Origin: Whitmania pigra
Lineage: Eukaryota > Annelida > Clitellata > Hirudinida > Haemopidae
Assembly (NCBI GenBank): GCA_021613335.1
Contig: JAJTWR010000299.1
Span: forward strand, 893,501 to 957,500
Reading direction: 5' to 3'
Length of the DNA: 64,000 nucleotides
Positions 29,901-42,627 of the stretch are shown here, in pieces. A model generated the notes under the pieces. That model ran no database searches. It saw nothing but the letters and a program-made list of their open reading frames with translations, and was not told the origin of the DNA. The position numbers and the translations under genes were made by a program. Every line of letters begins with the position of its first letter. Within the stretch, counting starts at the first letter, position 1.

Positions 29901-30567
29901 AAAAACATGCTTCAAGACTTTAAAAAGGCTCACTAAGTAGGTTTGTTAGATCCTGCACAAAATCCTTGTCGTATGTACCCCTTTCTTGCCATATCTTAAA
30001 AATCCTTTTGACGTTATCACAGATGCTCTTATCCCTAAATAAATGAGTTCTTTTGACCTTTCATCGAAAGAACACCATCCGTTAAAAAGGCTAACCTTGC
30101 AAGAATAGCTGCATCTCTAAGAACTTCTTTGAAAGCATCTTTGTATATTATGGCATGCCTCTTGCGACACGTTTGCACAATCTCATTGCATATGTAAAAT
30201 AATGTCAGCCTTTTATCAATTTTTGCTGTAAAGATAAAATAAATGTTATTGACAAATGTGACCTTATACTCAATGTCATTAATGCAACAAAATTTTTAAT
30301 ATATAAAATTCAAGACAATCACATTTACTGTTGTTATTTATTTATTATTCATAAAACATATTGACACACTAAAACAGAATTAAGTAATCAAAGATAGCTG
30401 ACAGTAAACGCACATGTCTTGAGAACTGAAAGCCAAGTAGCAACTATTTGATCACAGTTGGATTTATGGGTGAGGGTCCAGAGAGCCACACTCTGGATGC
30501 TATCGGGAGTCGCTCTGGCTGAGGAGAATTTCTTCTCCACCAACGATGTATCCAGTTGTTTTGCCAT
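26956..30567 (-). CDS. RPRD2: RPRD2-like CID-domain protein (Pol II CTD-interacting)
   Basis: Eight exons join in phase: 30414-30567, 30096-30225, 29934-30034, 29624-29673, 29428-29554, 29155-29330, 28853-29069 and 26956-28751, giving 916 aa. Residues about 1-130 form a CTD-interaction domain: SIQSVALWTLTHKSNCDQIV, RLTLFYICNEIVQTCRKR, VKRIFKIWQERGTYDKDFV. A coiled-coil region follows (ALNDKKRSLTSVNVELNSKQ through AYRNFGNRIKNLQKKLEEQKK), then a Ser/Pro-rich stretch and a long disordered Asn/Ser/Gln-rich tail ending in an Arg-Pro-Phe-rich RFVGRGYFPR. RPRD proteins bind the phosphorylated C-terminal domain of RNA polymerase II in the nucleus and recruit RPAP2 phosphatase. The long tail distinguishes RPRD2 from RPRD1. 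The start is the only ATG upstream of the CID in frame. It is convergent with the ZC3H4-like gene and divergent from DNALI1. Confidence 0.92.
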
Positions 30568-31498
30568 CCTTTAAATTCATTTCACATTCAGAAATTTAGG
30601 TAATATTTTAATGAGTGTCAAAACAAGCAAATTTGTAATTCAGTAGTGCTTTTATAAAATGCATTCACAATATGAAGTGATATCTGTAAACACTGAGGAA
30701 TCAATACAAGATAAGGAATTTCTATTAACGTCTTAAGAGTGTTTTGATAAAGCCTACTCAATATTTCGATCGGGTCAAGCAATCTATGCATTTCAATAAT
30801 ATCAAACTCATTTAAACTAGACTGTCCAGCCCTCTCAACTAAAAAATTGCAGCAAGCCAAGATACTTGCATCTATTTTCACTGTTTAACTAATATTAAAA
30901 TTCGCATTACCTTTGCAATTAAATAGAACAAAAATATTTCACGATATAAATTGAATAATGTTTCAATGCGATAATCGAATTGCAGTGATGTTATTTTATA
31001 TATGCATAACGTGAGTAGATTCGAAAGACACGAAATTTAGAATAAAATTTTATTATTTTGGTCTAACCCGTTTAAATTGTATAAAAGAACCAAATCCAAA
31101 GGCTTATGTTATATTCTCTTTCACGATTCGGTAATCCGTGACATATTAATGACCGATATTTATTCGATGTTGTCAACAGCAAGCACCAAAAAATTAAAAT
31201 TAATTAAGCATTAATTTATCTGAGTTACATTATTTTACAAACTTTTATTTTTTAATCAAAAACAATTACATTTAATTTGCATAACAAAAATGCGCATAGT
31301 AGTTATATTGTTTTATTTAATTGAATCATTACATATTTATGTGAGTAATCAATTTAATATTTTATCACATATTTAAAGCATTACATAAAATTTGAAAATT
31401 TTGAAATGGTTTTCATTTTAGCCCATTTTAGCATTCAGTATACCTTGGCAACGCAACCAAAGTGCTTCTGAATTGAGCAGGATAAGATTGTCAGAATC
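30568..31498. promoter_or_regulatory. Divergent 5' region RPRD2 / DNALI1
   Basis: About 930 bp separates the two ATGs of these head-to-head genes. It is AT-rich. A frame on the - strand at 30618-30881 lacks an ATG at its start and has a stop just upstream; it may be RPRD2 5' UTR. No core promoter motif is evident. Confidence 0.45.
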
Positions 31499-32837
31499 AT
31501 GTTGTATCCTAGCGATTCTTTGCTTAAGTATGAAAATCCAATATCAATCTGCAAAAATACGGACAAGAAGAATGTCAAAGTAAGTTAATAATTATTGCGA
31601 CTTATCACTTATATTATATATTACTGATTTTAAAATTTTCTTAGAAAAGTGCAAAGAGAGCACTATCGTCACCTATGTTTGACAGTCTGTTGGTTCCATC
31701 ACCTCCACCTATTTCTGCAAAACAAAAACTGGCAGATGACACTAAAATACACCAGATGGAGGATATTTTGGATTCCATACTTCCTCCAAGGTTTAGCAAG
31801 AATCCATTTTTGTTAAATCTTAATAATGAAACGTCTTTCTTATTGTTATTAGATAATAAATTAGCTTAATAGTTTGACCAACTCAGATATTCAACGTATT
31901 TGTGTTATCTTCCTAGAGAATGGGCAGAAAATAATCAGATGTGGGTCCAGCACGTCTCAAGCACACCAGCAACTCGTCTAGAAGTTGTAAGCATTCAGGA
32001 GGAATTAGATAGGAGACTTAAACAGCGCCAGGCAAGAGAAACCGGAATTTGCCCAGTCAGAAGAGAACTGTATACCCAGTGCTTTGGTATTTGCATAATT
32101 TACTTTCCCATTATTAAACAAATTTCTATGTTTACTAACAGCAATTTCCTATGCCACAACAAAAATTGATATTTATTTTCTATCCTGGTTGTAATTATAA
32201 TAATTCTAAACAAGTTAAACTCAAATGCATATTTACACTTTGCAGATGAAGTAATAAGACAAGTGACAATAAACTGCGCCGAACGAGGACTATTACTGGT
32301 TAGGATCAGAGATGAAATACTGATGACTCTGGCTGCTTACCAAACCTTGTATGAGAGCAGCATCGCTTTTGGAATGAGGAAAGCACTGCAGTCAGAACAG
32401 GGAAAGAGTGACATGATCGAAACAGTTAAGAACTAACCATTATCAATTTAATTATTAAATATACATCTGTAGTTCTTTGTGATGAATGCACCCAACAATG
32501 ATTTTTTGCAAAAAAAAAAAATCATTCCTGCAGATTGAACTTCTGAAAGCTGAGAAGAATGAATTGGAGAAGCAACTGAATGAAGAAAAAGCAAAATATG
32601 AACAGATGGAGAGGCGGCATCAGGAACAAAAGTCGCTGGAAGACAAAAAATATGCGGATGAGATTCAGTTCCTCAAAAAAACTAATCAACAACTTAAGGT
32701 CTGATGAATTTGTGAATTAATTAATTAAAACAATATTTGTTCATTCATGATGCATATGAGGATAAGAAGTATTTAAAAAATTTTTTATTTATAACTTTCA
32801 GACCCAACTTGAAGGCATCATTGCACCAAGAAAGTAA
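31499..32837 (+). CDS. DNALI1: Axonemal dynein light intermediate chain (DNALI1, p28)
   Basis: Six exons join in phase: 31499-31579, 31645-31790, 31917-32086, 32246-32424, 32534-32698 and 32802-32837, giving 258 aa, the usual length. It starts MLYPSDSLLKYENP, and the core ILPPREWAENNQMWVQ, RQARETGICPVRRELYTQCF, VTINCAERGLLL and TLYESSIAFGMRKAL is nearly identical to animal DNALI1. The C-terminal third is a Lys/Glu-rich coiled coil ending QLEGIIAPRK. The protein is a light chain of inner-arm axonemal dyneins in cilia and sperm flagella, homologous to Chlamydomonas p28. Its presence argues for motile cilia or flagella in the source animal. The stop codon lies only 73 bp from that of METTL16 on the other strand. 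Confidence 0.96.
32784..32789 (-). promoter_or_regulatory. Candidate poly(A) signal of METTL16 inside DNALI1
   Basis: AATAAA on the - strand, about 120 nt beyond the METTL16 stop, lies in the last DNALI1 intron. If used, the METTL16 3' UTR overlaps the DNALI1 final exon in antisense. It is the first such hexamer I see downstream of that stop. Confidence 0.4.
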
Positions 32838-32910
32838 AAAATAATTGAGTAGTCGACCCATTCATAAGAAGACTTTCTTAAGCAGTTCAATTCAATAATG
32901 ATGGACTTTT

Positions 32911-35142
32911 TTAAATACTTAAATGCTTATTTTTTTCAAAATAATTCTTGAAATACTGAAAAACTTGATGCAGGAGTTCTTTTGAGGTTCCATCCTTCCA
33001 GATGAATTTTAGCGATTTGCTTGAATTTTCATTGGTCAAATTCAAATCAAAACAAAGAATATAACTTCTGTCATTTTCGAGACGCTCAGCAGAAGACATT
33101 TGAGTTCCAGCTTCCGCAACAATTCCGTTTTGTTTGGTCGTTGCATCGTGGCAACTTTCGGTGCACGCGTCGTCGGTCTTCAACTTTTTGTTCCGAGGTT
33201 CTTCGTCTCGATCAACTTCCCTCTCCATCTTCCTTCTTTTCCTCCTCTGGTGGATCCATGTGTTCTCATAAGCAGTTGCAGACCAGGAAATCATTTCACA
33301 TTTGAATTTTTCTGTCTCATTTTCTGAATATCTTATCTGAAATTGGCGAATAGATTAAATAGGAGGCTATTTCAATAGTGGTTAGATATTTCTTAATCAG
33401 CTAGTCATAATCACAAGCATCTGTGCAACAAATATTTCAAAAACCTTTAATGTTTCTAGAGCATTTTCCAATATGGTTTTCATTTCTTGAATTGAGTGTT
33501 CTTTTCCAAGATTTAAAACCAGAGGTGCAGAATCTGGTAATTGTTTCGGGCATTCCTTTAAAAAAAATTATTCAGTAAATGTGCAATCAAAATTGTGGAG
33601 AAGTTAATACTACTATGGAAGTGTTCAATTTATAAAATATTTAATGTTTAAGATATAAAGTCAAATAGGAAAAAATTGTAAATTACTGGCATTTTGACAT
33701 CAGAAGAAAATGTCCAAGCCAGACCCCATCTCATGGTATTTCCTTGACAAAATTCAGTTGTTGATACATTTTTTATCTGAAAGTTATAATTAATAATTCA
33801 CTGATTCATAATACTATAACATCAACACATCATTAACATGAGCTCAGATTATATTAGACCATGAATTACTTTTCACAAATATAAAACTAATAAAGCCCTT
33901 CATAAAACTGACTTACTATGACTAAAAAATATGGGCTTTTAGAAAAGCATAAATTAGAAAATTTTGAGCTCACATTATTTTCTTTGAGAGCTGAAGTAAG
34001 AGCTCTAACACTGCTTTTCTTTCCTAACATGGTTGTGTAAATCCTGTAAAATTAAATGAAATTAACTCGTCATCACAGTGATACACTTCTATTTGTTGTT
34101 TATTAACAATTTTTATTATTATTATTAACAAGTTTTGTTATTATTATTATTATTATAAACAAGTTTTATCTAATGTAACAAATTATAAAATAACAAATTA
34201 GGCCTCCTCCAGAGTTGTAAAATAAATATTCACGGATGGACAAAGTCATCCTAGCAAGACCAACTTACATTACTTTATTTCGCAGCTTCAGGCTTGGTTC
34301 AATGATAACATTCTTGACAAATTCCACCTCTCCTCCTGGATAAATAGATTCTAATTCACTGGCAGTGCTCACAGAATTAGGCTCTGGGCGTGAATCAGAT
34401 CTGGAATTTGTGATGCCCCATGCATCAAGACTGCTTTCAAAGAAAGGAGGATTGCACATACAAAAGTCATAGTTCTCTTCAACAGAATTCAAAACATCGC
34501 TCAGTGTTGATGAAGACAAAACTTTCTTTACTGGGACAAAATTTAAAATAAAATAATCAGATTGAAATTATTTCATAAATATATTTAATAAATTAAATAA
34601 ACTCACCATTTATTAATGAGGCTAAGTTATTTCGTTGAACGTTTTTCAAAGCGTTTTCATAATTTCCTGAATCTGCTTCGGCTGCCAAAAACATCCATGA
34701 ATTCTTCTTAGCACCCAACAGAGAATATATGCATGTTGACCCACATCCTAGTTTACAAAAATTACAAATTATAAAAGTTTATAAATGTACTTATGCTTTG
34801 TGGTAACTTATTCTTACAACTACCTAAATCAATTCCATGCAGTTTTGATGAACCTTTAAATCTAAAAATATCTTCAATCCATAAAAGATAGTTCAATCTT
34901 AGAGGAACTGTTGGAATTAATCTATTGAGTGGAATAGTTACGTCTAGGTCAAAATCATCCTTTAACAACGCCCAGGTTAGAGATTTGAGGTGGGCAGGTT
35001 TTTTAAAATCAAGTTTCACTTTTCCCTTTTCATCCATTTCAACATCTTTTTTGAATTGTTCATATTTCGAAGCCAATACTTTAAAATCAGGCTTTTTTGT
35101 TTTGTAAATATTTCTGGGATGCATCCGATCATTAAAAGCCAT
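32911..35142 (-). CDS. METTL16: METTL16 (U6 snRNA / RNA N6-adenosine methyltransferase)
   Basis: Seven exons join in phase: 34824-35142, 34607-34747, 34269-34530, 33974-34043, 33687-33776, 33445-33555 and 32911-33336, giving 472 aa (human 562). It begins MAFNDRMHPRN, and RLIPTVPLRLNYLLWIEDIF and GIDLGCGSTCIYSLLG form the SAM-binding region. The catalytic NPPF tetrad is in YDFCMCNPPFFES. GGEVEFVKNVI, TTMLGKKSSVRAL and TTEFCQGNTMRWGLAWTF follow, as in METTL16. The enzyme adds m6A to the U6 snRNA ACAGA box and to MAT2A hairpins. The C-terminal half is shorter than in vertebrates, with a Lys/Arg-rich region (WIHQRRKRRKMERE) and a compact end (LNLTNENSSKSLKFIWKDG), possibly a reduced VCR domain. 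Exon 3 uses the GTAAGT donor after 34269, which preserves the family spacing. Confidence 0.94.
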
Positions 35143-35497
35143 GACCAGAGCGATACTTCACGAATCAACTCTTAGAAAGATTAGGTCGGCTAACAGCGCG
35201 GTATACTTTTGTTTATTTACTTTTTCGCCCCTGAAATTGAAAGATAGTAAATCTAGCAGAACGTTATGCAAAAATTTATTATGTTCCATTGGTAATATAT
35301 TTATGTGTTTAAATTATAATTGAATTACATAATAAACCTTAGGAGATTATGCAATGCGGGCGATCAGTGAAATTCAAATATTTCAACGATTCGATACGAC
35401 GTTCGATTTCTTACAAAAATACTGAATTGTACCCCTAAACTGATAAACATTAAGTACCCTTCACATCCCCATTACTACTCCCATTACACATCAATAT

Positions 35498-35975
35498 TTG
35501 CAACACTTCATCAGAATCTTACTTTTGTTTCCCACCTTCATAATAAAATCTCGCAACCATGTTATCTGGGCGATCCAACATATCCGTCCGTACCTTTCGG
35601 TTGATATGATTCCTGCTCTTGCACGCAGTCTGGTCCTTGACTACTGCAACTCTCCTGTAGGGTTTTTTTTGCCTCCCTTATCCTCTCCCTATCGCACATC
35701 CTTAACCACATCCAATCTCCCCTATCTCTATCATCTCATTCACCACCGCCAAATCCCTGATCACCTTCGCTCATCTTCTACAATTCACCTTCACCAACCA
35801 GTCCTTAAATCATCCATCGTCAACCGAGGCTTTTCCCATGCCTCGCCCGCCGTTTGGAACAACTTGCCTCCCATAATCCGATCACAGCCGACGCTCGTCA
35901 TCCATATAGGAATCAAGGCGCCTCTGACGCTGTGCTTAAGGCGCCTCTGACGCTATGCTTAAGGCGCCATATAAA
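35498..35975 (+). mobile_element. Degraded LINE 3' fragment (C-terminal tail of polyprotein)
   Basis: The + strand frame 35498-35950 reads like the last segment of a CR1/L2-type LINE polyprotein: IPALARSLVLDYCNSP, a DHLRSS-type segment, and GFSHASPAVWNNLPPIIRSQ, a common LINE C-terminal signature (SHAAPAxWNSLPxxIR). No reverse transcriptase core is present. It ends in a short direct repeat, then taaatgaattatt leading into a long ATT array, the usual microsatellite-like tail of such elements. Confidence 0.72.
35915..35968. repeat. 23-bp tandem repeat in LINE 3' end
   Basis: Two copies of a 23-bp unit (aaggcgcctctgacgctgtg plus three bases) lie at 35915-35937 and 35938-35960, followed by a partial third copy (aaggcgcc). 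One base differs between the two full copies. Confidence 0.92.
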
Positions 35976-35977
35976 TG

Positions 35978-36226
<249 letters not shown>

Positions 36227-37925
36227 CCATCATTATTAATTGTTGCAGGAATGTTATTCCATATCGTCTGCTCCGAACATCCGAAGCATGATAAGAAGCT
36301 ATTTCACGGATGAGTGAACCAGAATTTCAAAAGAAACTAGGTATGTTAGATCTCAAGGTGTGGAGGTATTTATTTTAGATGTCAGTGGACTTCACAAGCG
36401 CAAGATCAATGTCTTTTTGGTCCGCCAGACTGAATAATTTATTTGAGATTTATTCTATTGAACTGTCGATAGTGATTGAAATGTTAAATTGCGATTGTCA
36501 CTAGGACGAGCAAATAATGTTTTAATAGTTTTCTTAGAAACGAGAATTGCACTTAAATAATGAACGAAAATCATTCGTGTATAATCGGAAAAGCATTAAC
36601 ACGAGCGGGTCTTGTTACAACGAAATCGCTGAGCTTCGCATAACAGTTCGCTTGAAAACAGAAAATCACCCTAAAATTCTCAAGAGTACAAAGATTTTTA
36701 ACAATGTTAGCAGTGCCCTAGTTAGTTCTAATCCTTTGATAAGTCGCACTCGATACTCAGAGTAAAAGACTGCCGTCTAAAAGGGATTTGTTGCGAACCT
36801 TGAATGAAGAGCTAAGTGGAAATTGCACCACCTTCAAATTCTTAGCTACCGTTGAATCTGTTGCCTGGCATGAATAATCCATTATTCAGTATAATTGTTA
36901 GAATGTCATATTATAACATATTTACATTATTTTGGAGATAAAGCGAAAACAAATTTTTAGAATCTTGCAGACTTTACAATTTGATGCCATAAATCGTTAA
37001 GTTGTTCGAGTTTGATTTATATTCAACCTGCGATGTTTTTTTAGATTTATTTTCATCGCTTCACTAATTCTACGAATCGATTATATCACATCTTTTCTTT
37101 TCTCATCTCACATTTATTGTGTCGACACAAAACGCTCGCAATGAGGCTGATTCTCAAACATGAATTTTACGTAAAATATTGATAGCTTAAGGATATTTTA
37201 AGTTCATTGTTGAGATAAACAAAGTTTTTATTTTTAGATCTCTAGGTAAATTTGCCAGTCTATCATCTATTGCCGTCTGCTGCCAACATTAATGTGGGGA
37301 ATTGCAAATTTAGAACTATCATGTAATATAGTAATAATAATAATTACAATTAAGAAGTTGATAAATACTACATGCTCTTTTGCGTTCCATGAGTGAATAG
37401 CATCAGCATGATTTAAAAATAGAATGTTGGGTGACTGAAGAGCTTAGCATTTGACCAATTTTTATTTTGAAACGTATTTAAATATTTGAAATAATTAAAG
37501 CTTGAAGAAAAAATAGATTTTTTAGTTGGATGTTCGAATAATGAACTTTTATGCAATGTAATTTGTGCAGTTGTTTACAAATCGAATGGGATGCGAGGTA
37601 ACGGACTGCACAATGTGACAAGAAGTCATTGAAATGGGTTTGTTGTCTGATCTCTTCGTCCTTATTATATTTTGTTTGTTAGTCGTTCTTAAGGGTGTCA
37701 CTCATGTGAAATTAAGTTTCACCACATGTCATTCGATCTAGAGCGAAATCGTTTTTAAAGCATGTTTTGTTTTTATCCTAAGATATTTCTAAGGATTTTT
37801 ATAACTTTTCAGCCAGTTCGATAAAAAGGGTAAAACAAAATGATGGAAGGTAGGGTAAATTTTGAAATTTCAGAGATTATTCATAAACCATCACTTAATT
37901 TATATTTTTAAGGTCCGATAGTGAA

Positions 37926-40900
37926 ATGTATGGAGACTCACCAATTATTGACGAGAAAAAGTAATCTTTATTTTTTTATATCATGTTGAAAACCTTTGCA
38001 TAATGTAATCCTTAATAGTAATCATTGTAATTTAATTTTTTTCCAGGAGAGCTGCTATGTGAGTTCATGTATCAGATCACATTTGGATTTGTGGTTAAAT
38101 TTTCTTCTTAAAATAACGTTTGGAAATCTTTAATGATGCATTGTTTTAGTATTTTGTCTTTTTATGTTTATGCCCTATTCTATTAATCTTATCACCTTTT
38201 ATTGTTGTTACTGTTTCAGGGACAGCCACTGTGAAATTGAAAGAAGAAGGCGAAATAAAATGGTCACATTGGTGAATGAACTATCGGATATTGTGCCAGC
38301 TTGTAATTCTTATGATAAAAGGAAGCCTGACAAACTCACGATACTCAAGTTGGCAGTGGAACACCTCAGGTCTTTAAAAAGTGGAAATCCAGGTGGCATG
38401 TCGACAGTTTCAAATAAAAACGTGCGACAACATGTCGAAATTATGCCCACTAATTAAATTCTTAAATGACCTTTTCAGTCTCGAGTGTCATGCAGGATGA
38501 ACTGGATGAAAATAAATCTTCCTTTCTTACAGACTCTGAACTTAAAAAACTTGTCTTGGAGGTTCTCATCTGATGAAGTTTTATTGCATGCATTTAAGAT
38601 AAAATTAGATTGCTTTTCTGCCATATGTTCATTAAGGCAATTTCCAGTAATGAAGATATGTCTGCCTTTCTACAATAATTAGCATTTAACGACCTGTTAC
38701 TTCAAGGCCACCTCGGGATTCTTGTTCGTCGTCATCTGCGCGACGGGGAAAATTATTTACGTGTCCGACACTGTTGCCGACGTTCTTGGTGTCTCTAAGG
38801 TTCCCGTGAAATTGTTTCTCATTTCATTTTTTATTTTTAAAATCTGATTTTTCAATATTTTTGAAACAAATCCATAAAATCTCTGACTCGAGCGTTTTAC
38901 GACAGAATGATTGGGAGGATGTGAACTTGTACAACATGGTACACCCTGAAGACAGAGCTCTTCTAACAAAGCAGCTGAAAGTTGAAGAACACGAACTGCA
39001 ACCAACTGACAACATTTCACAGGGTCAATATGCGTTTTTTTAGCACTGTTGTTTATTATCATCTAATATCTCGGGGTCAATATCCTTTTTATTAAAAAAA
39101 ATTAATATTCTTATTTTATTTATTCTGATCTCAATCATTGCTCATATCTTAATGTTTGAGATGTTTTAAAATGCATACATCTCTTTTTTAGGAGCCACAA
39201 GCAACGACTCAAGTAATAAATTGTTTCACATCTAACATTGTTAATTGAAACAGGGCTGCATTGAGTAACTCATTACATAATCCCATTATTTAATAATCCA
39301 ATTAATTCCTTTATGCCTATCATGAGACAGCCAATTAACCTTGATATAATTTCAATGCGTTTTTTTTATAATCATTTGACGAGTGTTGTTCTTTTAGCTG
39401 GAGAAAAAATGTCGAGCTTGCAACCCAGCTCGCACTGTCTCTAGCTCGCTTGGAAATGAGTGCTACATAAATGTTTAACAAAAAAGGGCACTGCACCCTC
39501 TCGCACGTGCAAATAAATTAGATCTACAAGGTGCTTCTTTTGGGAATCAATTTTGTTCAGTTTTAAGATTTGATTTTTAGGTCCACCAGGAGAACTCTGC
39601 AGAAGATCGTTCATCGTGAAAATGAAGACGCAGGAAGCAGGGAAGGAAAGCAAAGAGGTCGTTGTGACGGGAGACGACGGAGCGAAGTACGTCGTGGTCC
39701 ACGTGACGGGATACATCAGACATTGGCCCAATGGTATTCCAATATGTCTTAACATCTCATTCTATATGAAATCAAGTTTTATAATATTTAGAATTTTCAG
39801 CTTATTTTAAGAAATACTGCATAAATATTTTATTTTGTTGAGTGCTCTGTTACTTTTTGCATGACTAGGTTGTTACGTAAATTTAATTGATAGTTTATAC
39901 TGGGCATCCCATCAGTAACTACCGAGGTGTATTGAAGTCCTTTATGCCTTTAATGGCACCATCTTAATTGATTCCTCATTTATCACAAAATGACAGATGT
40001 CATGTGTGGAATTCTTTTATATTCTACATTTTGAAACAGAAGTTTTGTCTGTTTTTTTTTATTTTGTAGTGATTTGTTAATTATTATAAAATTAAGTTTC
40101 TGTATGGAAAATGGACTATAATTTTATGATTTTTTATGATTGCAAAACGATTGAGCTAGTCATTGCATTTATTGAGTGACCCAATTGTCATTATTGTTTT
40201 TATTATGATTGACATTTTGTGTTTTGGAGTGTATGCACATTACTTATTAAACCATGACTATGTTATCCTAATAATTGTTCTAAAATTAGCTATGGAGTCT
40301 TATCACCAGCCTCTCCTCAGTAGCCAATCATGCCTTATTGCCATTGGTCATTGCAAGCAGAGGCTGGTGTGCGAAGAGGGCGAAGGAACTCAGGCAAATT
40401 CGACTACATTTCTGGCACGCCACAAAACATCCGGAGTGTTTACTTTCGTCGACAGCAGGTGTCGCAAATCGTTTCCATTCTTATCTGATTATCTCTTTGA
40501 ATGGCCGGTGATGAAGCTATTTGATATGCATGATCTTTTAGGGTGACAAGGGTTCTTGGATACAAACCAGCAGACTTGCTGCAGAGATCCGTCTTTGAAT
40601 TCTGTGACGAGAATGACCGATATTTGGTGGAGGAGGCATTCCAACAAGGTTCCTGCTACATCATTAACAATAATTCATATTTTAATTGGTTTTTAATTGA
40701 AGTTAATATTCATACTCAGTGCAGTGGTTTTTATTAACAACCCCCTTTTCCAGTTGTTGAGAAAAAGGATCAAGTAGTCAACATTACGTTCAAGTTTTTC
40801 AACTCCTCGAGGGTTTTCATTCCTCTGAGGTTGAGTTGCTCTGCTTTCCTCAACCCGTTCTCGGAAGCCGTGGAATACATCTCCTCCACGTACACGTTAT

Positions 40901-42627
40901 TTGTACACGTCCCCCCTATTTTCAATGACTTTGAGTTGGTGCAGAACAACAAACAGAACAATGCTATTTGTACAAAGACCCCGATTGTTCTTCCCAAGCA
41001 AGTGTCATCAGAATGCACTGCTTTCTTGAATCCATTCTCCTCTATTGTCCAGCCCACCGCAAGTATGGAGATCTTCTCAGAGATTTTATATTTAGTGCCC
41101 GATGCTTAAGACGCCTTTAAATCTTTCAGACACCTGCAATCAGCCAAAGCAGACTGCGCGTCAACATTTGGTTGTTCCGACGCCAGCTTTCAACGTTGTT
41201 TCGGCTCAGAATGCACTGCCCGTTTATGATAATCAGATGACCTGGCTTGATCAACAGCAGGTGTTTATTTGTTATTGAATTTCTGATCTTGCTAAATTAA
41301 TAATTATTAAATTATGTTTGGCCACATTAAGCCAATAAATAGCAATGTTTTAATAACCTTTTTCATAAGATGATTAAGTATTGATCAATAATATTGATAT
41401 ATTATTATTATGATAAATATTGTTATTATTTATCAATTATTATATATCAATAATATTGATATATTATTATTATTTATCATAATAATAAATTGATTATTTT
41501 CTGGACGGCAATTAAGAATAAATTAGTTTTTTAGGTCATTGTATCAATAAATGACATGATGGCTAATTTACATTTTAAAATAACACGAACATCAGCTATT
41601 CTATTCTTAGTAAAAGCTTGAAATAGCAGAGTTGACAGAATTGTTAGAGTTGGGAAATGTTTGATCTTGCCAACTTTTAAATTCTGCTACCTTCAATCTT
41701 CTTATATTTTTCAATCAGACTTAGTGTAAGCTCAATTACTGAGTAACAGACAGGTTAGCTGAATAAATAGGCAATGGTCGTTATAATTGTACTTGCAATT
41801 CAGTCTGCACTGCCAGGGATTACCCTTGGGCACTAAGTAAGTAGTCGGATGATGGAATGATGGGCTTTCGCATCCGAGTCCTGTACATGGGGATCTAAAA
41901 ATCTCGGTCAAAGTTGAACTCAACTTTGCTGCTCACTTGTCGAACAATTAATGAATCAAAGTTATTTACTTTAAAAAATATTTGCATCAACAGTGACATT
42001 ATGCTTTGGAACTATTGCAGAAATAGGTAATCATTTTAGTTAATTTCCTTGTACATTTATTCTCAGGCAGGAACTAAAAGACTCGACAGAACAGCTCATG
42101 TTGCACCACCAGACTATCATCAGCATCTCAACATGTTTCCTCCTGTTCCAGGTTGATATATATTGTTTAATTTGTTTAAAGATCACTGTCAATTATTTTT
42201 TAATTATGTACTTTAATTACCAGCTAAGTAAGCAATGTTTTAATCTACGATCTCATATTTAGATTCAGAGAATTACCATCCCATGAGCTCGAACGCGAGT
42301 AATCACGTCCAATATCATTGGACACCTGGTAACCACATGTCATCTGATCAGATGGCAAGTCGAATGATCGGGCCGGAGAGGTTCATGGATACGGACGGCT
42401 TCATCAACAGCTCGACAGGCAACGCAAGCTCATGGAGCTCCTTCGAAACTCCGGGATCCTCTGAATTTCCTTACGCTTACATGTGGCAGGCCGGTGATGC
42501 GATGCTCGGCAACAACCACAACGACGACGTGTGCGAAATGATGAACATTCTTTCTGGTTCCTCGCCATCTTCGTCTGCCATGTTTGGAGCCATGGATGAG
42601 AGTCTTGTTAAAAAGTTTTGTTCGTGA
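37926..42627 (+). CDS. ARNT: ARNT/tango-type bHLH-PAS transcription factor
   Basis: Exons: 37926-37960, 38047-38058 (12-nt microexon), 38220-38392, 38479-38561, 38707-38799, 38906-39023, 39192-39212, 39581-39733, 40290-40458, 40542-40648, 40754-41062, 41130-41260, 42067-42151 and 42263-42627, giving about 617 aa. The basic helix-loop-helix is [20 protein letters not shown] through [24 protein letters not shown] starts [20 protein letters not shown] and includes [18 protein letters not shown] is [32 protein letters not shown]. The tail is Gln/Asn/Ser-rich and presumably activating. ARNT proteins are the shared dimer partner of class I bHLH-PAS factors (AhR, HIF, Sim, Trh) and bind E-box-like half-sites. 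The basic region is closer to ARNT than to BMAL/cycle, which I judged from recalled sequences. The start ATG is inferred; an upstream coding exon is possible. Confidence 0.87.
41385..41473. repeat. AT-rich direct and inverted repeat in an ARNT intron
   Basis: A 27-bp sequence beginning tcaataatattgatatatta occurs at 41385-41411 and again at 41447-41473. The intervening TGATAAATA and TATTTATCA segments form an inverted repeat, and the core AATATT is self-complementary. It is likely non-coding and may form a hairpin. Confidence 0.8.

Noticed and set aside
30618..30881. 87-codon frame on the - strand just upstream of RPRD2
   Set aside because: It starts at a GTG directly after a stop codon, has no splice partner in phase and no family resemblance. 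Left as possible 5' UTR.
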